64,000 nt of DNA, taken from contig NZ_BCXE01000033.1 of assembly GCF_001894945.1 (NCBI RefSeq), positions 154,435 through 218,434 on the forward strand, read 5' to 3'. Below the pieces are notes generated by a model. The model was not told the DNA's origin. It searched no databases and worked only from the letters and a program-made list of their open reading frames with translations. A program made the translations under genes and the position numbers. The DNA comes from Rhodococcus ruber NBRC 15591 (GTDB taxonomy: Bacteria; Actinomycetota; Actinomycetes; Mycobacteriales; Mycobacteriaceae). Positions 18,210-26,956 of this stretch are shown here, one piece after another; position 1 is the stretch's first letter, and every line of letters begins with the position of its first letter.

Positions 18210-18455
18210 ATGCACTTCACAGAAGTGGACATTCGTCCGATCTACCGGGGGTGTCAGGGCCGGGGGATTCCCGCCCGAGCAGTGCCGGTCGCAGCCGTCG
18301 GACGGCTGATCGCGGCCACCCCGGTGATCGCGGTCATCGCCCTGCTCGGTGTCGTGGCGGCCACGCCGGCGTCCTGGCTGGTCGAGCGGGTGGGGGAGCA
18401 GGACGAGGCGAGCCAGGCGGCGACTCGGGCACAGGTGGCCGCGCCGACGGCCTAG
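18210..18455 (+). CDS. Possible small single-pass membrane protein
   Basis: This 81-codon ORF encodes one strong hydrophobic helix (AATPVIAVIALLGVVAA, about residues 33-50) followed by a polar tail (VGEQDEASQAATRAQ). In-frame starts are GTG 18204, GTG 18207, ATG 18210 and GTG 18282; none has a good Shine-Dalgarno sequence. The first 20 codons overlap a palindrome that may be a fadD operator, which favours the shorter GTG 18282 start if the gene is real. No homologue is recognised. Coding is plausible from the membrane-helix composition but unproven. Confidence 0.35.
   Translation: MHFTEVDIRPIYRGCQGRGIPARAVPVAAVGRLIAATPVIAVIALLGVVAATPASWLVERVGEQDEASQAATRAQVAAPTA
18213..18227. promoter_or_regulatory. 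Palindrome CACTTC-ACA-GAAGTG upstream of fadD
   Basis: This is a perfect 6-3-6 inverted repeat located 54-68 bp upstream of the fadD start codon on the minus strand. It has the size of a TetR/GntR-type operator. No regulator gene is adjacent, so the binding protein would be encoded elsewhere. Confidence 0.45.
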
Positions 18456-18541
18456 GTGGTCGCGCTCCGCGACGAGCTCCGTCGCGCGCGAGGGTGATCC
18501 CGCCCGGCCGCGCGGGTAGCGGTCCGGTCCGGAGCGTGAGA

Positions 18542-18575
18542 GGGCCCCCGCCGTCGGTGAGTACGGCGGGGGCCC
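18542..18575. terminator. Terminator hairpin after the acyl-CoA dehydrogenase operon
   Basis: A perfect 13-bp stem (GGGCCCCCGCCGT, 18542-18554, with 18563-18575) has an 8-nt loop. It lies 29 bp downstream of the minus-strand acyl-CoA dehydrogenase stop and may also end transcription of the small ORF upstream. Confidence 0.7.
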
Positions 18576-18604
18576 GACCCCTCGGAGAAGTGGTCTGTGA
18601 CCGG

Positions 18605-19813
18605 CTACTTCAGTTCGGCGCTCGACAGGCCCAGCAGCCGTCGCGCGATGATGAGCTGCTGGATCTGCTGCGTGCCCTCGAAGATGTCGAGGATCTTCGA
18701 GTCGCGCGCCCACTTCTCGAGCAGTGGACGTTCGGAGTAGCCGTAGGTACCCGCCAGCTCGACTGCCTTGAGGGTGACCGCGGTGCCGGTGCGGCCGGCC
18801 TTGGCCTTGGAGATCGACGCCTCCAGCGAGTTGGGTTGCTTGTTGTCGGCCATCCACGCGGCCCGCAGCGCCTGCAGGTAGGCCGCCTCCCAGTCGGCCT
18901 CGAGCGCGAGGAATTCGGCGGCCGCAGCGTGCTGGTTGCAGGCCGGGACGTCGTAGGACACCTCGACACCGGCCTCGGCGAGGACGCCGCGCAGTTCCTC
19001 GAGCGCCGCGCGGGCGACGCCGATGGCCATGCCGGCGACGATCGGACGGGTGTTGTCGAAGGTCTGCATGACCCCCGCGAACCCCTTCTCGACGTTCACC
19101 TCGGGGCTGCCGAGCAGGTTGTCCTTCGGAATCCGGCAGTTGTCGAGCACGAGGACGGCCGTGTCGGAGGCCTTGATGCCGAGCTTGTGCTCGAGGCGGG
19201 CCACGCTGAGGCCGGGGGCGTCCCGCGGGACGACGAACGACTTGATCGCCGCGCGCCCCTTCGACCGGTCGACGCTCGCCCACACGACCACGTGGGTGGA
19301 GCGTTCGCCGGCGGTGACGAAGATCTTCTCGCCGTTGAGGACCCACTCGTCGCCGTCGAGGACGGCGGTGGTGGTCACGGCGGCGGAGTCGGAGCCGAAG
19401 CTGGGCTCGGTGATGGCCATCGACGCCCACACCTTGCCGAAGCGCTCGAGCTGTTCGTCGGTGGCGACGGCGGCGATCGCCGAGTTGCCGAGGCCCTGAT
19501 AGGGGATCGAGAGAGTCAGACCGACGTCGCCCCAGCAGGTTTCGATCACGTTGAGCAGCGACGCCATGTTGCCGCCGTTGACGTTGCCGGCCTGCTTCTT
19601 GGGCTCGTCGCCGCGGCCGAGCGCCGCGCCCGAGGCGCCCTGGCCGGAGTCGTTGAGGCCCTCGACCATCGCCGCCATCGTGTCCAGTTCGACGGGGTAC
19701 ACGTGCTCGGCGAGGTCGTACTTGCGTGAGACGGGACGGAAGATCTGCGCGGCGACCTGGTGGGCCTGGTTCGCCGACGCCTTGAGCCTCTTGGGAAGTT
19801 CGAGATTGATCAT
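18605..19813 (-). CDS. Acyl-CoA dehydrogenase (FadE23-like subunit)
   Basis: This 402-residue ACAD-fold protein has the flavin-contacting AITEPSFGSDSAAV (about 135-148), a central beta domain with EWVLNGEKIFVTAG, and a C-terminal helical domain ending ILDIFEGTQQIQQLIIAR, where the FEGT segment carries the usual ACAD glutamate. It would oxidise an acyl-CoA with FAD, passing electrons to ETF. It lies 43 bp after a second, longer acyl-CoA dehydrogenase. Actinobacterial ACADs encoded as adjacent pairs commonly form alpha2beta2 heterotetramers, so the two probably make one enzyme. From memory the order matches fadE24-fadE23. Confidence 0.88.
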   Translation of the reverse strand: MINLELPKRLKASANQAHQVAAQIFRPVSRKYDLAEHVYPVELDTMAAMVEGLNDSGQGASGAALGRGDEPKKQAGNVNGGNMASLLNVIETCWGDVGLTLSIPYQGLGNSAIAAVATDEQLERFGKVWASMAITEPSFGSDSAAVTTTAVLDGDEWVLNGEKIFVTAGERSTHVVVWASVDRSKGRAAIKSFVVPRDAPGLSVARLEHKLGIKASDTAVLVLDNCRIPKDNLLGSPEVNVEKGFAGVMQTFDNTRPIVAGMAIGVARAALEELRGVLAEAGVEVSYDVPACNQHAAAAEFLALEADWEAAYLQALRAAWMADNKQPNSLEASISKAKAGRTGTAVTLKAVELAGTYGYSERPLLEKWARDSKILDIFEGTQQIQQLIIARRLLGLSSAELK

Positions 19814-19856
19814 CGCGGGTTCCTAGGTGTGAGGGGACGCTGCCGGATCGGGCGGC

Positions 19857-21245
19857 TCAGACGAGGACGACGCCCTCGGCGACGCCCACGGCGCGCAGGT
19901 CGCGGTACCAGCGCTCGACGGGGTGTTCCTTGGTGAAGCCGTGGCCGCCGAGCAGTTGGACACCGTCGAGGCCGATCTGCATACCCTTGTCGGTGGCGAG
20001 CTTGCGGGCCAGCGCCGCCTCGCGGGCGAAGGACAGGCCCTGATCGGCCCGGGCGGCGCCGCGCAGCGTGACCAGCCGGATCCCGTCGAGCTCGATCTTG
20101 ATGTTGGCGACCATGAAGGCGACGGCCTGCCGATGGCTGATCGGTTCGCCGAAGGCTTCCCGTTCGTTGACGTAGGGGACGACGTAGTCGAGCACGGCCT
20201 GTCCGGTCCCCGCGGCGAGGGCGGACCAGCCGAGCCGGGCGAGGCGGACGGCGTCCGCGTACTGCTCGGCGCGCACGTCGGCGTCGGCGTCGCCGAGGAG
20301 GGCGGACTGCGGCACGGCGACGTCGGTCAGGTGCAGCCGGCCGAGCCCGGCGGCGCGCAGACCCATCGACGGGTCGGCCTCGATCACCAGGCCCTTGCTG
20401 TCGGATTCGACCAGGAACAGCGACGGCTTTCCGTCGAGTTCGGCGGCGACGACGAACAGTTCGGCGCTGCCGGCGGCCGGCACCAGGGACTTGACGCCGG
20501 TGAGCCGGTAGCCGCTGGGGGAGCGCACCGCCTTGGTCTGCAGCGCGAAGGGGTCGAACAGGGCGCGCGGCTCGGTGATCACGACGCAGGCCTGGGGGAC
20601 GTCGTCGCCGGCGAACGCCGGCAGGTACGTCCGCTGCTGCTCCTCGGTGCCCCACTGGGTGAGGGCGACCGCGACGCCGCTCGGCGCGAGGATCGGCAGC
20701 GCCAGCCCCATGTCGCCGTGGGCGAGTGCCTCGGCGACGAGGGTGTTGGTGACGGCGCCCCGCTCGGTGGCGGCTCCCTCGAATGCCTCGGGCACGTTGA
20801 CGAGGGTGATGCCGAGTTCGGCGGCCCGGGCGAGGAGGTCGGCGGGGGCGGCGGCTGCCTCGTCGGCATCGTGTGCAGCGGGCCGCAGGATCTCGGCGGC
20901 GAACTCGCGGACGGTCTCGGCGATCATCTGCTGATCGTCGGTGGGGGTCAGGTCGAACAGGTCGGTGCGGACGGCGGTGTCGAGGCGCTGCGGTGTGCCG
21001 GATCCGCCGGTGACCTTCTTGAAGGTGCGGGTGGCGGCGCCGAGCGTCTTGAAGCCGGTCTTGGTGGACTGGTAGGTCACCCGGTCGATGGCCTGCCGGA
21101 GGTTGTACCGGTCCGCGAGTTCCGAACCGGTGATCCGGGTGAGCACACGCATCGCCGCGCCCATGGCGTCCCGCCGGAGGGGGTTCAGGCCCACGGCGGA
21201 CGTATCGCGGGGGGTGTTCCGGGCCACACTGTCTTGCTTGCTCAT
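19857..21245 (-). CDS. Acyl-CoA dehydrogenase (FadE24-like subunit)
   Basis: This 462-residue protein has an N-terminal extension of about 85 residues before the ACAD fold (DLTPTDDQQMIAETVREFAAE). It carries a degenerate substrate loop (CVVITEPRALFDPFA) and ends abruptly at VAEGVVLV, without the usual YEGT-Q region. This suggests a partner subunit with an altered active site, consistent with a heterotetramer with the downstream gene. The chosen start is MSKQDSVARN at 21245; an in-frame ATG at 21284 overlaps the operator and is less likely. Palindromes just upstream imply repressor control. Confidence 0.85.
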   Translation of the reverse strand: MSKQDSVARNTPRDTSAVGLNPLRRDAMGAAMRVLTRITGSELADRYNLRQAIDRVTYQSTKTGFKTLGAATRTFKKVTGGSGTPQRLDTAVRTDLFDLTPTDDQQMIAETVREFAAEILRPAAHDADEAAAAPADLLARAAELGITLVNVPEAFEGAATERGAVTNTLVAEALAHGDMGLALPILAPSGVAVALTQWGTEEQQRTYLPAFAGDDVPQACVVITEPRALFDPFALQTKAVRSPSGYRLTGVKSLVPAAGSAELFVVAAELDGKPSLFLVESDSKGLVIEADPSMGLRAAGLGRLHLTDVAVPQSALLGDADADVRAEQYADAVRLARLGWSALAAGTGQAVLDYVVPYVNEREAFGEPISHRQAVAFMVANIKIELDGIRLVTLRGAARADQGLSFAREAALARKLATDKGMQIGLDGVQLLGGHGFTKEHPVERWYRDLRAVGVAEGVVLV

Positions 21246-21284
21246 GATCACCAGAGGTTTCTCGATGTGGGGACGGACGCCCAC

Positions 21285-21326
21285 AATCTTACTGCGGAGT
21301 AAGATTGCTGTCTACTATCGAGTAAG
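21285..21326. promoter_or_regulatory. Two palindromic operators before the fadE pair
   Basis: Site 1 (21285-21306) is perfect: AATCTTACT-GCGG-AGTAAGATT, 9-bp arms with a 4-bp spacer. Site 2 (about 21312-21326) is an imperfect copy, CTACT-ATCG-AGTAAG, sharing the TACT-N4-AGTA core. Both lie within 85 bp of the fadE24-like start codon and also behind the hisN stop. The form is typical of TetR-family lipid-metabolism repressors; no such gene is adjacent. Confidence 0.72.
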
Positions 21327-21341
21327 TTGGTGGTGCGTGCC

Positions 21342-22136
21342 CTATCCGGCGTGCTGCAGACGGGTGAGCACACCGTCGTGCAGCGCTCCGTTGGTGGCGA
21401 CCGCGCTGCCACCGTGCGGGCCGGCCGCACCGTCGAGATTCGTGAACCGGCCCCCGGCCTCCCGGACCAGCACGTCCAGCGCAGCCAGGTCCCACAGGGA
21501 CACCTCGGGCTCCAGTGCGACGTCCACCGCGCCCTCGGCGAGCAGGCAGTACGAGTAGAAGTCGCCGTAGGCCCGCACCCGCCACACCTCGTCGGTGAGC
21601 GCGACGAACTCGTCGCGCCGGCCGCGGTCGCGCCAGCCGGACAGGCTCGAGAAGCTCAGCGACGCGGCGGACAGCTCGGCGACCTGCGAGACCGAGATGC
21701 GGCGCGGCTGCCCGCCGTCGTACGCCAGCCACGATCCCGCGCCGGCCGCGGCCCACCAACGGCGGTTCAACGCCGGGGCGCTCACCACCCCCACCACCGG
21801 CACGCCGTCGTCGAGCAGGGCGATCAGGCTGGCCCACACCGGCACACCGCGCACGAAGTTCTTGGTCCCGTCGATCGGATCGACCACCCACTGGCGGCCG
21901 GTGAACACCGCGTCGCCCCCGAACTCCTCGCCGAGGATCGCGTCCCCCGGGCGCTCGGCGCCGAGCGTGCCGCGCACGGCGCGTTCGACGCCGAGATCGG
22001 CATCCGACACCGGGGTCAGGTCCGGCTTGTCGGTGACGGTCAGGTCCAGGGCGCCGAACCGGGTGCGGGTGATGGCGTCCGCCTCGTCGGCGAGGCGCAG
22101 GGCGAGATCCAGATCGGCCGAGAAGTCCGTGCTCAT
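21342..22136 (-). CDS. hisN: Histidinol-phosphatase, inositol-monophosphatase family
   Basis: This 264-residue Mg2+-dependent phosphatase has the family motifs ILGEEFGG (about 71), [12 protein letters not shown] (about 87-98) and [17 protein letters not shown] (about 213-229). The HisN-type subgroup in actinobacteria dephosphorylates histidinol phosphate in the penultimate steps of histidine synthesis, though a general inositol-phosphatase activity is possible. It starts at [10 protein letters not shown], divergent from prfB by 78 bp. From memory the position matches Rv3137. Confidence 0.85.
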   Translation of the reverse strand: MSTDFSADLDLALRLADEADAITRTRFGALDLTVTDKPDLTPVSDADLGVERAVRGTLGAERPGDAILGEEFGGDAVFTGRQWVVDPIDGTKNFVRGVPVWASLIALLDDGVPVVGVVSAPALNRRWWAAAGAGSWLAYDGGQPRRISVSQVAELSAASLSFSSLSGWRDRGRRDEFVALTDEVWRVRAYGDFYSYCLLAEGAVDVALEPEVSLWDLAALDVLVREAGGRFTNLDGAAGPHGGSAVATNGALHDGVLTRLQHAG

Positions 22137-22214
22137 GCCCCAGACGCTAGTCGAGGCCCACCCGGCCCCCAGCGGTGGCGAGGTCACGCCGCACACCCGG
22201 TAGCCTTGAGAATC

Positions 22215-23339
22215 GTGCATCCCGATGTTTCCGCAGACCTGGCCGAACTGGCGACCACCCTCGAGACCGTCGAGGCGGTCCTCGACGTGGACGAGCTGCG
22301 CCGGCGCATCGACGAACTCGAGCACCAGGCCGCCGACCCGGAGTTGTGGAACGACCAGGAGCATGCGCAGCAGGTCACCAGCCAGCTCTCGCACGCCCAG
22401 GGTGAACTGCGGCGCGTCGAGGAGCTGCGCTCACGGCTCGACGACCTGCCGGTGCTCTACGAACTCGCCGAGGGCGAGGAGGGGGAGGACCGCACCGTCG
22501 CGCTGGCCGACGCCGACGCCGAGCGTGCCGCCCTGCGCACCGACATCGAGGCGATGGAGGTGCGGACCCTGCTCTCCGGCGAGTACGACCAGCGCGACGC
22601 GCTGGTCAACATCCGCGCCGGCGCCGGCGGCGTCGACGCCGCCGACTGGGCCGAGATGCTCATGCGGATGTACATCCGGTGGGCCGACAAGCACGGCTAT
22701 CCGGTGGAGGTCTATGACACCTCGTATGCGGAGGAGGCGGGCATCAAGTCCGCGACCTTCGCGATCAAGGCGCCCTACACGTACGGCACCCTCTCGGTCG
22801 AGATGGGCACCCACCGGCTCGTGCGTATCAGCCCCTTCGACAACCAGGGCCGGCGCCAGACGTCGTTCGCCGAGGTCGAGGTGCTGCCCGTCGTCGAGAC
22901 GACCGACCACATCGACGTCGACGAGAACGACATCCGCGTCGACGTGTACCGCTCGTCCGGCCCGGGCGGGCAGTCCGTCAACACCACCGACTCCGCGGTG
23001 CGACTGACCCACATCCCCACGGGCATCGTCGTCACCTGCCAGAACGAGAAGTCGCAGCTGCAGAACAAGGTCTCGGCCATGCGCGTGCTGCAGGCCAAGC
23101 TGCTCGAACGCAAGCGGCAGGAGGAGCGCGCCGAGATGGACGCCCTCAAGGGCGACGGCGGGAGCTCCTGGGGCAACCAGATGCGCTCCTACGTCCTGCA
23201 CCCCTACCAGATGGTCAAGGACCTGCGCACCGAGCACGAGGTGAACAATCCGTCGGCCGTCCTCGACGGCGACATCGACGGGTTCCTCGAGGAGGGCATC
23301 CGGTGGCGCATGCGCGAGAACCAGAAGCAGAACCAGTAG
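22215..23339 (+). CDS. prfB: Peptide chain release factor 2
   Basis: This 374-residue protein recognises UGA and UAA. Diagnostic residues are the SPF tripeptide in [14 protein letters not shown], which is the RF2 stop-codon reader, and GGQ in [10 protein letters not shown], which triggers peptidyl-tRNA hydrolysis. The reading frame is uninterrupted from the GTG ([12 protein letters not shown]), so the programmed +1 frameshift that autoregulates many prfB genes is absent here. It heads a run of codirectional genes through smpB. Confidence 0.95.
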   Translation: MHPDVSADLAELATTLETVEAVLDVDELRRRIDELEHQAADPELWNDQEHAQQVTSQLSHAQGELRRVEELRSRLDDLPVLYELAEGEEGEDRTVALADADAERAALRTDIEAMEVRTLLSGEYDQRDALVNIRAGAGGVDAADWAEMLMRMYIRWADKHGYPVEVYDTSYAEEAGIKSATFAIKAPYTYGTLSVEMGTHRLVRISPFDNQGRRQTSFAEVEVLPVVETTDHIDVDENDIRVDVYRSSGPGGQSVNTTDSAVRLTHIPTGIVVTCQNEKSQLQNKVSAMRVLQAKLLERKRQEERAEMDALKGDGGSSWGNQMRSYVLHPYQMVKDLRTEHEVNNPSAVLDGDIDGFLEEGIRWRMRENQKQNQ

Positions 23340-23369
23340 TCCGGAACCAGCGACACGGAGGATCGAACC

Positions 23370-24254
23370 CTGTTTCCCGGTAGCAGGATTCTCGACTGGC
23401 TGTCGAGCAGCGGTCTGCAGATCGCGCTCACGGTGCTCGGCGCCGCGCTCGTCGCGCGATTCGTGAGCTGGGTCGGTGGCCGGATCACGCGGCGCATCGA
23501 CGAGACCTACCAGCAGTCCGACGCCCTGGTGCGCTCGGAGGTCACCAAGCACCGCCACTCGGTGGCGCAGGTGATCACCTGGGTGGTCATCACGTTCGTC
23601 TACATCGTCGCGACCCTGAAGGTCTTCGACTACCTGGCGCTCCCCATCGGCAGCCTCGTGGCGCCGGCCACGGTGCTCGGTGCCGCGCTCGGTTTCGGTG
23701 CCCAGCGCATCGTCCAGGACATCCTCGCCGGATTCTTCATCATCACCGAGCGGCAGTACGGGTTCGGTGACACCGTCCAGATCTCGGTCACCGGTGCCTC
23801 CGCCGATGCCGTCGGCACGGTCGAGGACGTCACCCTGCGGGTGACGAAACTGCGCAACGCCGCCGGCGAGGTCATCACCGTGCCCAACGGGCAGATCAAC
23901 AAGGCTGTCAACCTGTCGAAGGACTGGGCCCGTGCCGTCGTCGACGTGCCGATCCCGGTCACCGCGGACATCGCAGAGGTCAACGACATCCTGCACGAGG
24001 TCGGTGTCGCGGCGTTCGAGGACGAGAAGCTCAGGGAACTGCTGCTCGACGAGCCGACCGTGATGGGAGTCGAGAGTCTCGAGGTCGATCAGGTCAGCGT
24101 CCGTATGGTGGCCCGGACCCTGCCCGGCAAGCAGTTCCAGGTGGGCCGCGAACTCCGGGTGCGCGTCGCGCTGGCGCTGCGCCGCAGGGGGATGAGCGTC
24201 AACCCCCAGCTGGACACCTCCACCCCGATCCACGGTATCGAGGCGGTGCAGTGA
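23370..24254 (+). CDS. MscS-family mechanosensitive channel with apparent CTG start
   Basis: This 294-residue protein (if CTG is used) has three to four membrane helices (about 10-33, 62-80, 84-105). The MscS pore and beta domain follow, with GAALGFGAQRIVQDILAGFF and VPNGQINK. No ATG, GTG or TTG is in frame between the prfB stop and GTG 23433. That GTG would cut off the first helix. A CTG at 23370 sits 7 nt after GGAGGA (23357-23362), a good spacing, so CTG initiation is the best reading. It would release ions during hypo-osmotic shock. Corresponds in place to Rv3104c. Confidence 0.82.
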   Translation: MFPGSRILDWLSSSGLQIALTVLGAALVARFVSWVGGRITRRIDETYQQSDALVRSEVTKHRHSVAQVITWVVITFVYIVATLKVFDYLALPIGSLVAPATVLGAALGFGAQRIVQDILAGFFIITERQYGFGDTVQISVTGASADAVGTVEDVTLRVTKLRNAAGEVITVPNGQINKAVNLSKDWARAVVDVPIPVTADIAEVNDILHEVGVAAFEDEKLRELLLDEPTVMGVESLEVDQVSVRMVARTLPGKQFQVGRELRVRVALALRRRGMSVNPQLDTSTPIHGIEAVQ

Positions 24255-24694
24255 GCGAGCGACGCCGATTCCACATCCCGGACCACGTCCTCGGCGGCCG
24301 GGTGCGCACCACCACGTTGAGCCTGTGCGTGCTCTGGGTCGGCCTGTGGTTGCTGTACGTGTACCTGAATCCGGAGGACGAGCAGAACGCGGCGGCGCCG
24401 CCGGGCGCGGTCGTCGTCAGCGACGTGCCGTACGTGCCGTACGTGCCGGAGGCCCCGGTCGAGCCCACTCCGACCACCACCGTCCCCACCACCACCGAAC
24501 CGGCTCCGACGACGGCCGACCCCACGCCGACGGGCACCGGATCGACTCCCGGCGGACGCGGCTCGGAGGCGGTGCCCGGTGCCCCGGCCCCGACGACCAC
24601 GACGACCCAGCCCGGCCTGCGGTTGCCCGAGATCCCGATTCCCGGCCTCGGCGATTCGTCCCCCACCGAACCTACCGGCGAGTCGGTTCCTTAG
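24251..24694 (+). CDS. Pro/Thr-rich single-pass membrane protein
   Basis: This 147-residue protein has a basic N-terminus, one membrane helix (about 22-40, SLCVLWVGLWLLYVYL), then an extracytoplasmic tail dominated by Pro and Thr (PTPTTTVPTTTEPAPTT and similar). The GTG start overlaps the MscS stop by 4 nt (GTGA), so translation is probably coupled. From memory a proline-rich membrane protein occupies the same place upstream of ftsE in M. tuberculosis (Rv3103c). The function is unknown; a cell-wall-spanning partner of the channel is possible. Confidence 0.8.
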   Translation: MSERRRFHIPDHVLGGRVRTTTLSLCVLWVGLWLLYVYLNPEDEQNAAAPPGAVVVSDVPYVPYVPEAPVEPTPTTTVPTTTEPAPTTADPTPTGTGSTPGGRGSEAVPGAPAPTTTTTQPGLRLPEIPIPGLGDSSPTEPTGESVP

Positions 24695-24725
24695 GTCACC
24701 GTCCGATAACGGCTAGCATGGCGGC

Positions 24726-25415
24726 GTGATCCGCCTGGAGAATGTGTCCAAGTCGTACAAGACGTCGACCCGGCCGGCTCTCGACAAGGTGAGCGTCGAG
24801 ATCGACAAGGGCGAGTTCGTCTTCCTGATCGGCCCGTCCGGTTCCGGGAAGTCGACCTTCCTGCGGCTGCTCCTGCGTGACGACACGCCCACCTCGGGTG
24901 ACATCCACGTGGCGGACTTCCACGTCAACCGCCTGTCGGCGCGCCGGGTGCCCAGGTTGCGGCAGAACCTGGGCTGCGTGTTCCAGGACTTCCGGTTGCT
25001 GCAGCGCAAGACGGTGGCCGAGAACGTCGCGTTCGCGCTCGAGGTGATCGGCAAGCCCCGCTCGGTCATCGCGCGCACCGTGCCCGAGGTGCTCGACCTC
25101 GTCGGCCTGTCCGGCAAGGCCGACCGCCTGCCCACCGAGCTGTCCGGTGGCGAACAGCAGCGCGTCGCGATCGCGCGGGCGTTCGTGAACCGCCCGCTCG
25201 TGCTCATGGCCGACGAGCCGACCGGCAACCTCGACCCGGACACCAGCCAGGACATCATGATGCTGCTCGAACGCATCAACCGAACGGGAACCACCGTGCT
25301 GATGGCCACTCACGACCATCACATCGTCGACTCGATGCGGCGCCGGGTGGTCGAGCTCGACCTCGGGCGGGTCGTGCGCGACGAGGCGCGCGGCGTCTAC
25401 GGCGTCGGCCGCTGA
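24726..25415 (+). CDS. ftsE: Cell-division ABC ATPase FtsE
   Basis: This 229-residue ABC ATPase has Walker [10 protein letters not shown] (about 36-44), a Q-loop (VFQDFRLL), the signature [14 protein letters not shown] (about 139) and Walker [13 protein letters not shown]. FtsE pairs with FtsX at the septum to activate cell-wall hydrolases (RipC in mycobacteria). It starts at GTG, 60 bp before ftsX in the same direction. Length and order match the family. Confidence 0.95.
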   Translation: MIRLENVSKSYKTSTRPALDKVSVEIDKGEFVFLIGPSGSGKSTFLRLLLRDDTPTSGDIHVADFHVNRLSARRVPRLRQNLGCVFQDFRLLQRKTVAENVAFALEVIGKPRSVIARTVPEVLDLVGLSGKADRLPTELSGGEQQRVAIARAFVNRPLVLMADEPTGNLDPDTSQDIMMLLERINRTGTTVLMATHDHHIVDSMRRRVVELDLGRVVRDEARGVYGVGR

Positions 25416-25475
25416 CCGCGTTCTCCCGCTCCACCGCACTCGCCCCCTCCGGCAACCGAAGGACTTCGACACTCC

Positions 25476-26381
25476 ATGCGTGCCAGCTTCATCCTGAGCG
25501 AGGTCGCCACCGGCCTGCGCCGCAACCTGACCATGACCGTCGCGATGATCCTGACCACCGCGATCTCCCTCGGCCTGTTCGGCGCGGGCCTGCTCGTCGT
25601 GCAGATGGCGGACAAGACGCAGCAGATCTTCCTCGACCGGGTCGAGGTGCAGGTGTTCCTCACCGAGGACATCTCGACCCTCGATCCGGACTGCGAGCAG
25701 GACATCTGCCGGACCCTGCGCTCGGACCTCGAGAACACCCCGGCAGTGGTGTCGGTGCAGTACCTCAACCGCGAGGACGCCGTCGCCGACGCGACCGAGC
25801 GGGTTTTCAAGGACCAGCCGGAACTCGCCGAACTCGTCAGCCCCGAGAGCTTCCCGGCCTCGTTCAAGATCAAGCTTTCCGACCCCGACCGGTTCGGGGT
25901 GATCGAGGACCAGTTCGCCGTCCGCCCCGGGGTCGACAGTGTCCTCAACCAGAAGGACCTCGTCGAGAGGCTGTTCAGCGTGCTGGGCGGCGTCCGCAAC
26001 GCCGCGTTCGCGATCGCCACGGTCCAGGCGGTCGCTGCGATCCTGCTCATCGCGAACATGGTGCAGATCGCCGCGTTCACCCGCCGCACCGAGGTGGGCA
26101 TCATGCGGCTGGTGGGCGCGACCCGCTGGTACACCCAGTTGCCGTTCCTGCTCGAGGCCGTCGTGGCGGCCGTGATCGGCGCGGCGCTGGCCATCGCCGG
26201 GTTGTTCGCCGCGAAGGGCGCCTTCGTCGACGAGGTGCTCTCGGAGGTCTACGAGGCCAACATCGTCGCCCGCATCTCCAACAGCGACGTACTGCTGGTC
26301 TCGCCGATCCTGGTGCTGGTGGGCGTCGGCATGGCGGCGTTGACCGCCTACGTCACCCTGCGCCTGTACGTGCGCGAATAG
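25476..26381 (+). CDS. ftsX: Cell-division membrane protein FtsX
   Basis: This 301-residue permease-like protein has one membrane helix (about 22-44), an extracellular domain (about 50-165, QIFLDRVEVQVFLTEDI...), then three membrane helices (about 175-200, 225-250, 270-295). It is the FtsE partner that passes ATP-driven conformational change to periplasmic hydrolase activators. It starts at ATG 25476 after AACCGAAGGAC. No transporter substrate is expected. Confidence 0.94.
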   Translation: MRASFILSEVATGLRRNLTMTVAMILTTAISLGLFGAGLLVVQMADKTQQIFLDRVEVQVFLTEDISTLDPDCEQDICRTLRSDLENTPAVVSVQYLNREDAVADATERVFKDQPELAELVSPESFPASFKIKLSDPDRFGVIEDQFAVRPGVDSVLNQKDLVERLFSVLGGVRNAAFAIATVQAVAAILLIANMVQIAAFTRRTEVGIMRLVGATRWYTQLPFLLEAVVAAVIGAALAIAGLFAAKGAFVDEVLSEVYEANIVARISNSDVLLVSPILVLVGVGMAALTAYVTLRLYVRE

Positions 26382-26474
26382 CTCCGCGCCGGTGCGCGGG
26401 AATATCCGGTTGTCTCCGCTACCTATGCTGTACACAGATCTGTCGGACGCATCGAGGACCGGAGGGGCCCGAAA

Positions 26475-26948
26475 GTGAAGGAAAAGGGCCGCAAGGTCAT
26501 TGCGACCAACCGCAAGGCGCGGCACAACTACACCATTCTGGACACGTACGAGGCCGGAGTCGCACTCCTGGGCACAGAGGTCAAGAGCCTGCGCGAGGGC
26601 AAGGCCTCGCTCGTCGACGCGTTCGCCACCGTCGACGACGGTGAGGTGTGGCTGCGCGGGTTGCACATCCCCGAGTACGGACACGGTACGTGGACCAACC
26701 ACGCGCCGCGGCGCACCCGCAAGTTGCTGCTGCACCGCCGGGAGATCGACAACCTCGTGGGCAAGACCCGCGAGGGCAACCAGACCCTGGTGCCGCTGTC
26801 GATGTACTTCTCCGACGGCAAGGTGAAGGTCGAGCTGGCTCTGGCCCGGGGTAAGCAGGACTACGACAAGCGCCAGGATCTGGCCCGTCGCACCGCCGAG
26901 CGCGAGGTGACCCGCGAACTCGGCCGGCGGGTGAAGGGCATGCGCTGA
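26475..26948 (+). CDS. smpB: SsrA-binding protein SmpB
   Basis: This 157-residue protein binds tmRNA and delivers it to stalled ribosomes in trans-translation. Family features are [32 protein letters not shown] and a C-terminal basic tail ([20 protein letters not shown]) that reads the empty mRNA channel. The start is GTG after GGAGGGG. The tmRNA gene ssrA lies 950 bp downstream, separated by one transporter gene. Confidence 0.95.
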   Translation: MKEKGRKVIATNRKARHNYTILDTYEAGVALLGTEVKSLREGKASLVDAFATVDDGEVWLRGLHIPEYGHGTWTNHAPRRTRKLLLHRREIDNLVGKTREGNQTLVPLSMYFSDGKVKVELALARGKQDYDKRQDLARRTAEREVTRELGRRVKGMR

Positions 26949-26956
26949 CGGCGATC

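Noticed and set aside
22215..22320. Programmed frameshift in prfB
   Set aside because: The reading frame is continuous from the GTG; no internal TGA is present.
23433..23460. GTG 23433 as the start of the MscS channel
   Set aside because: It would cut the first membrane helix, and a good ribosome site lies before CTG 23370.
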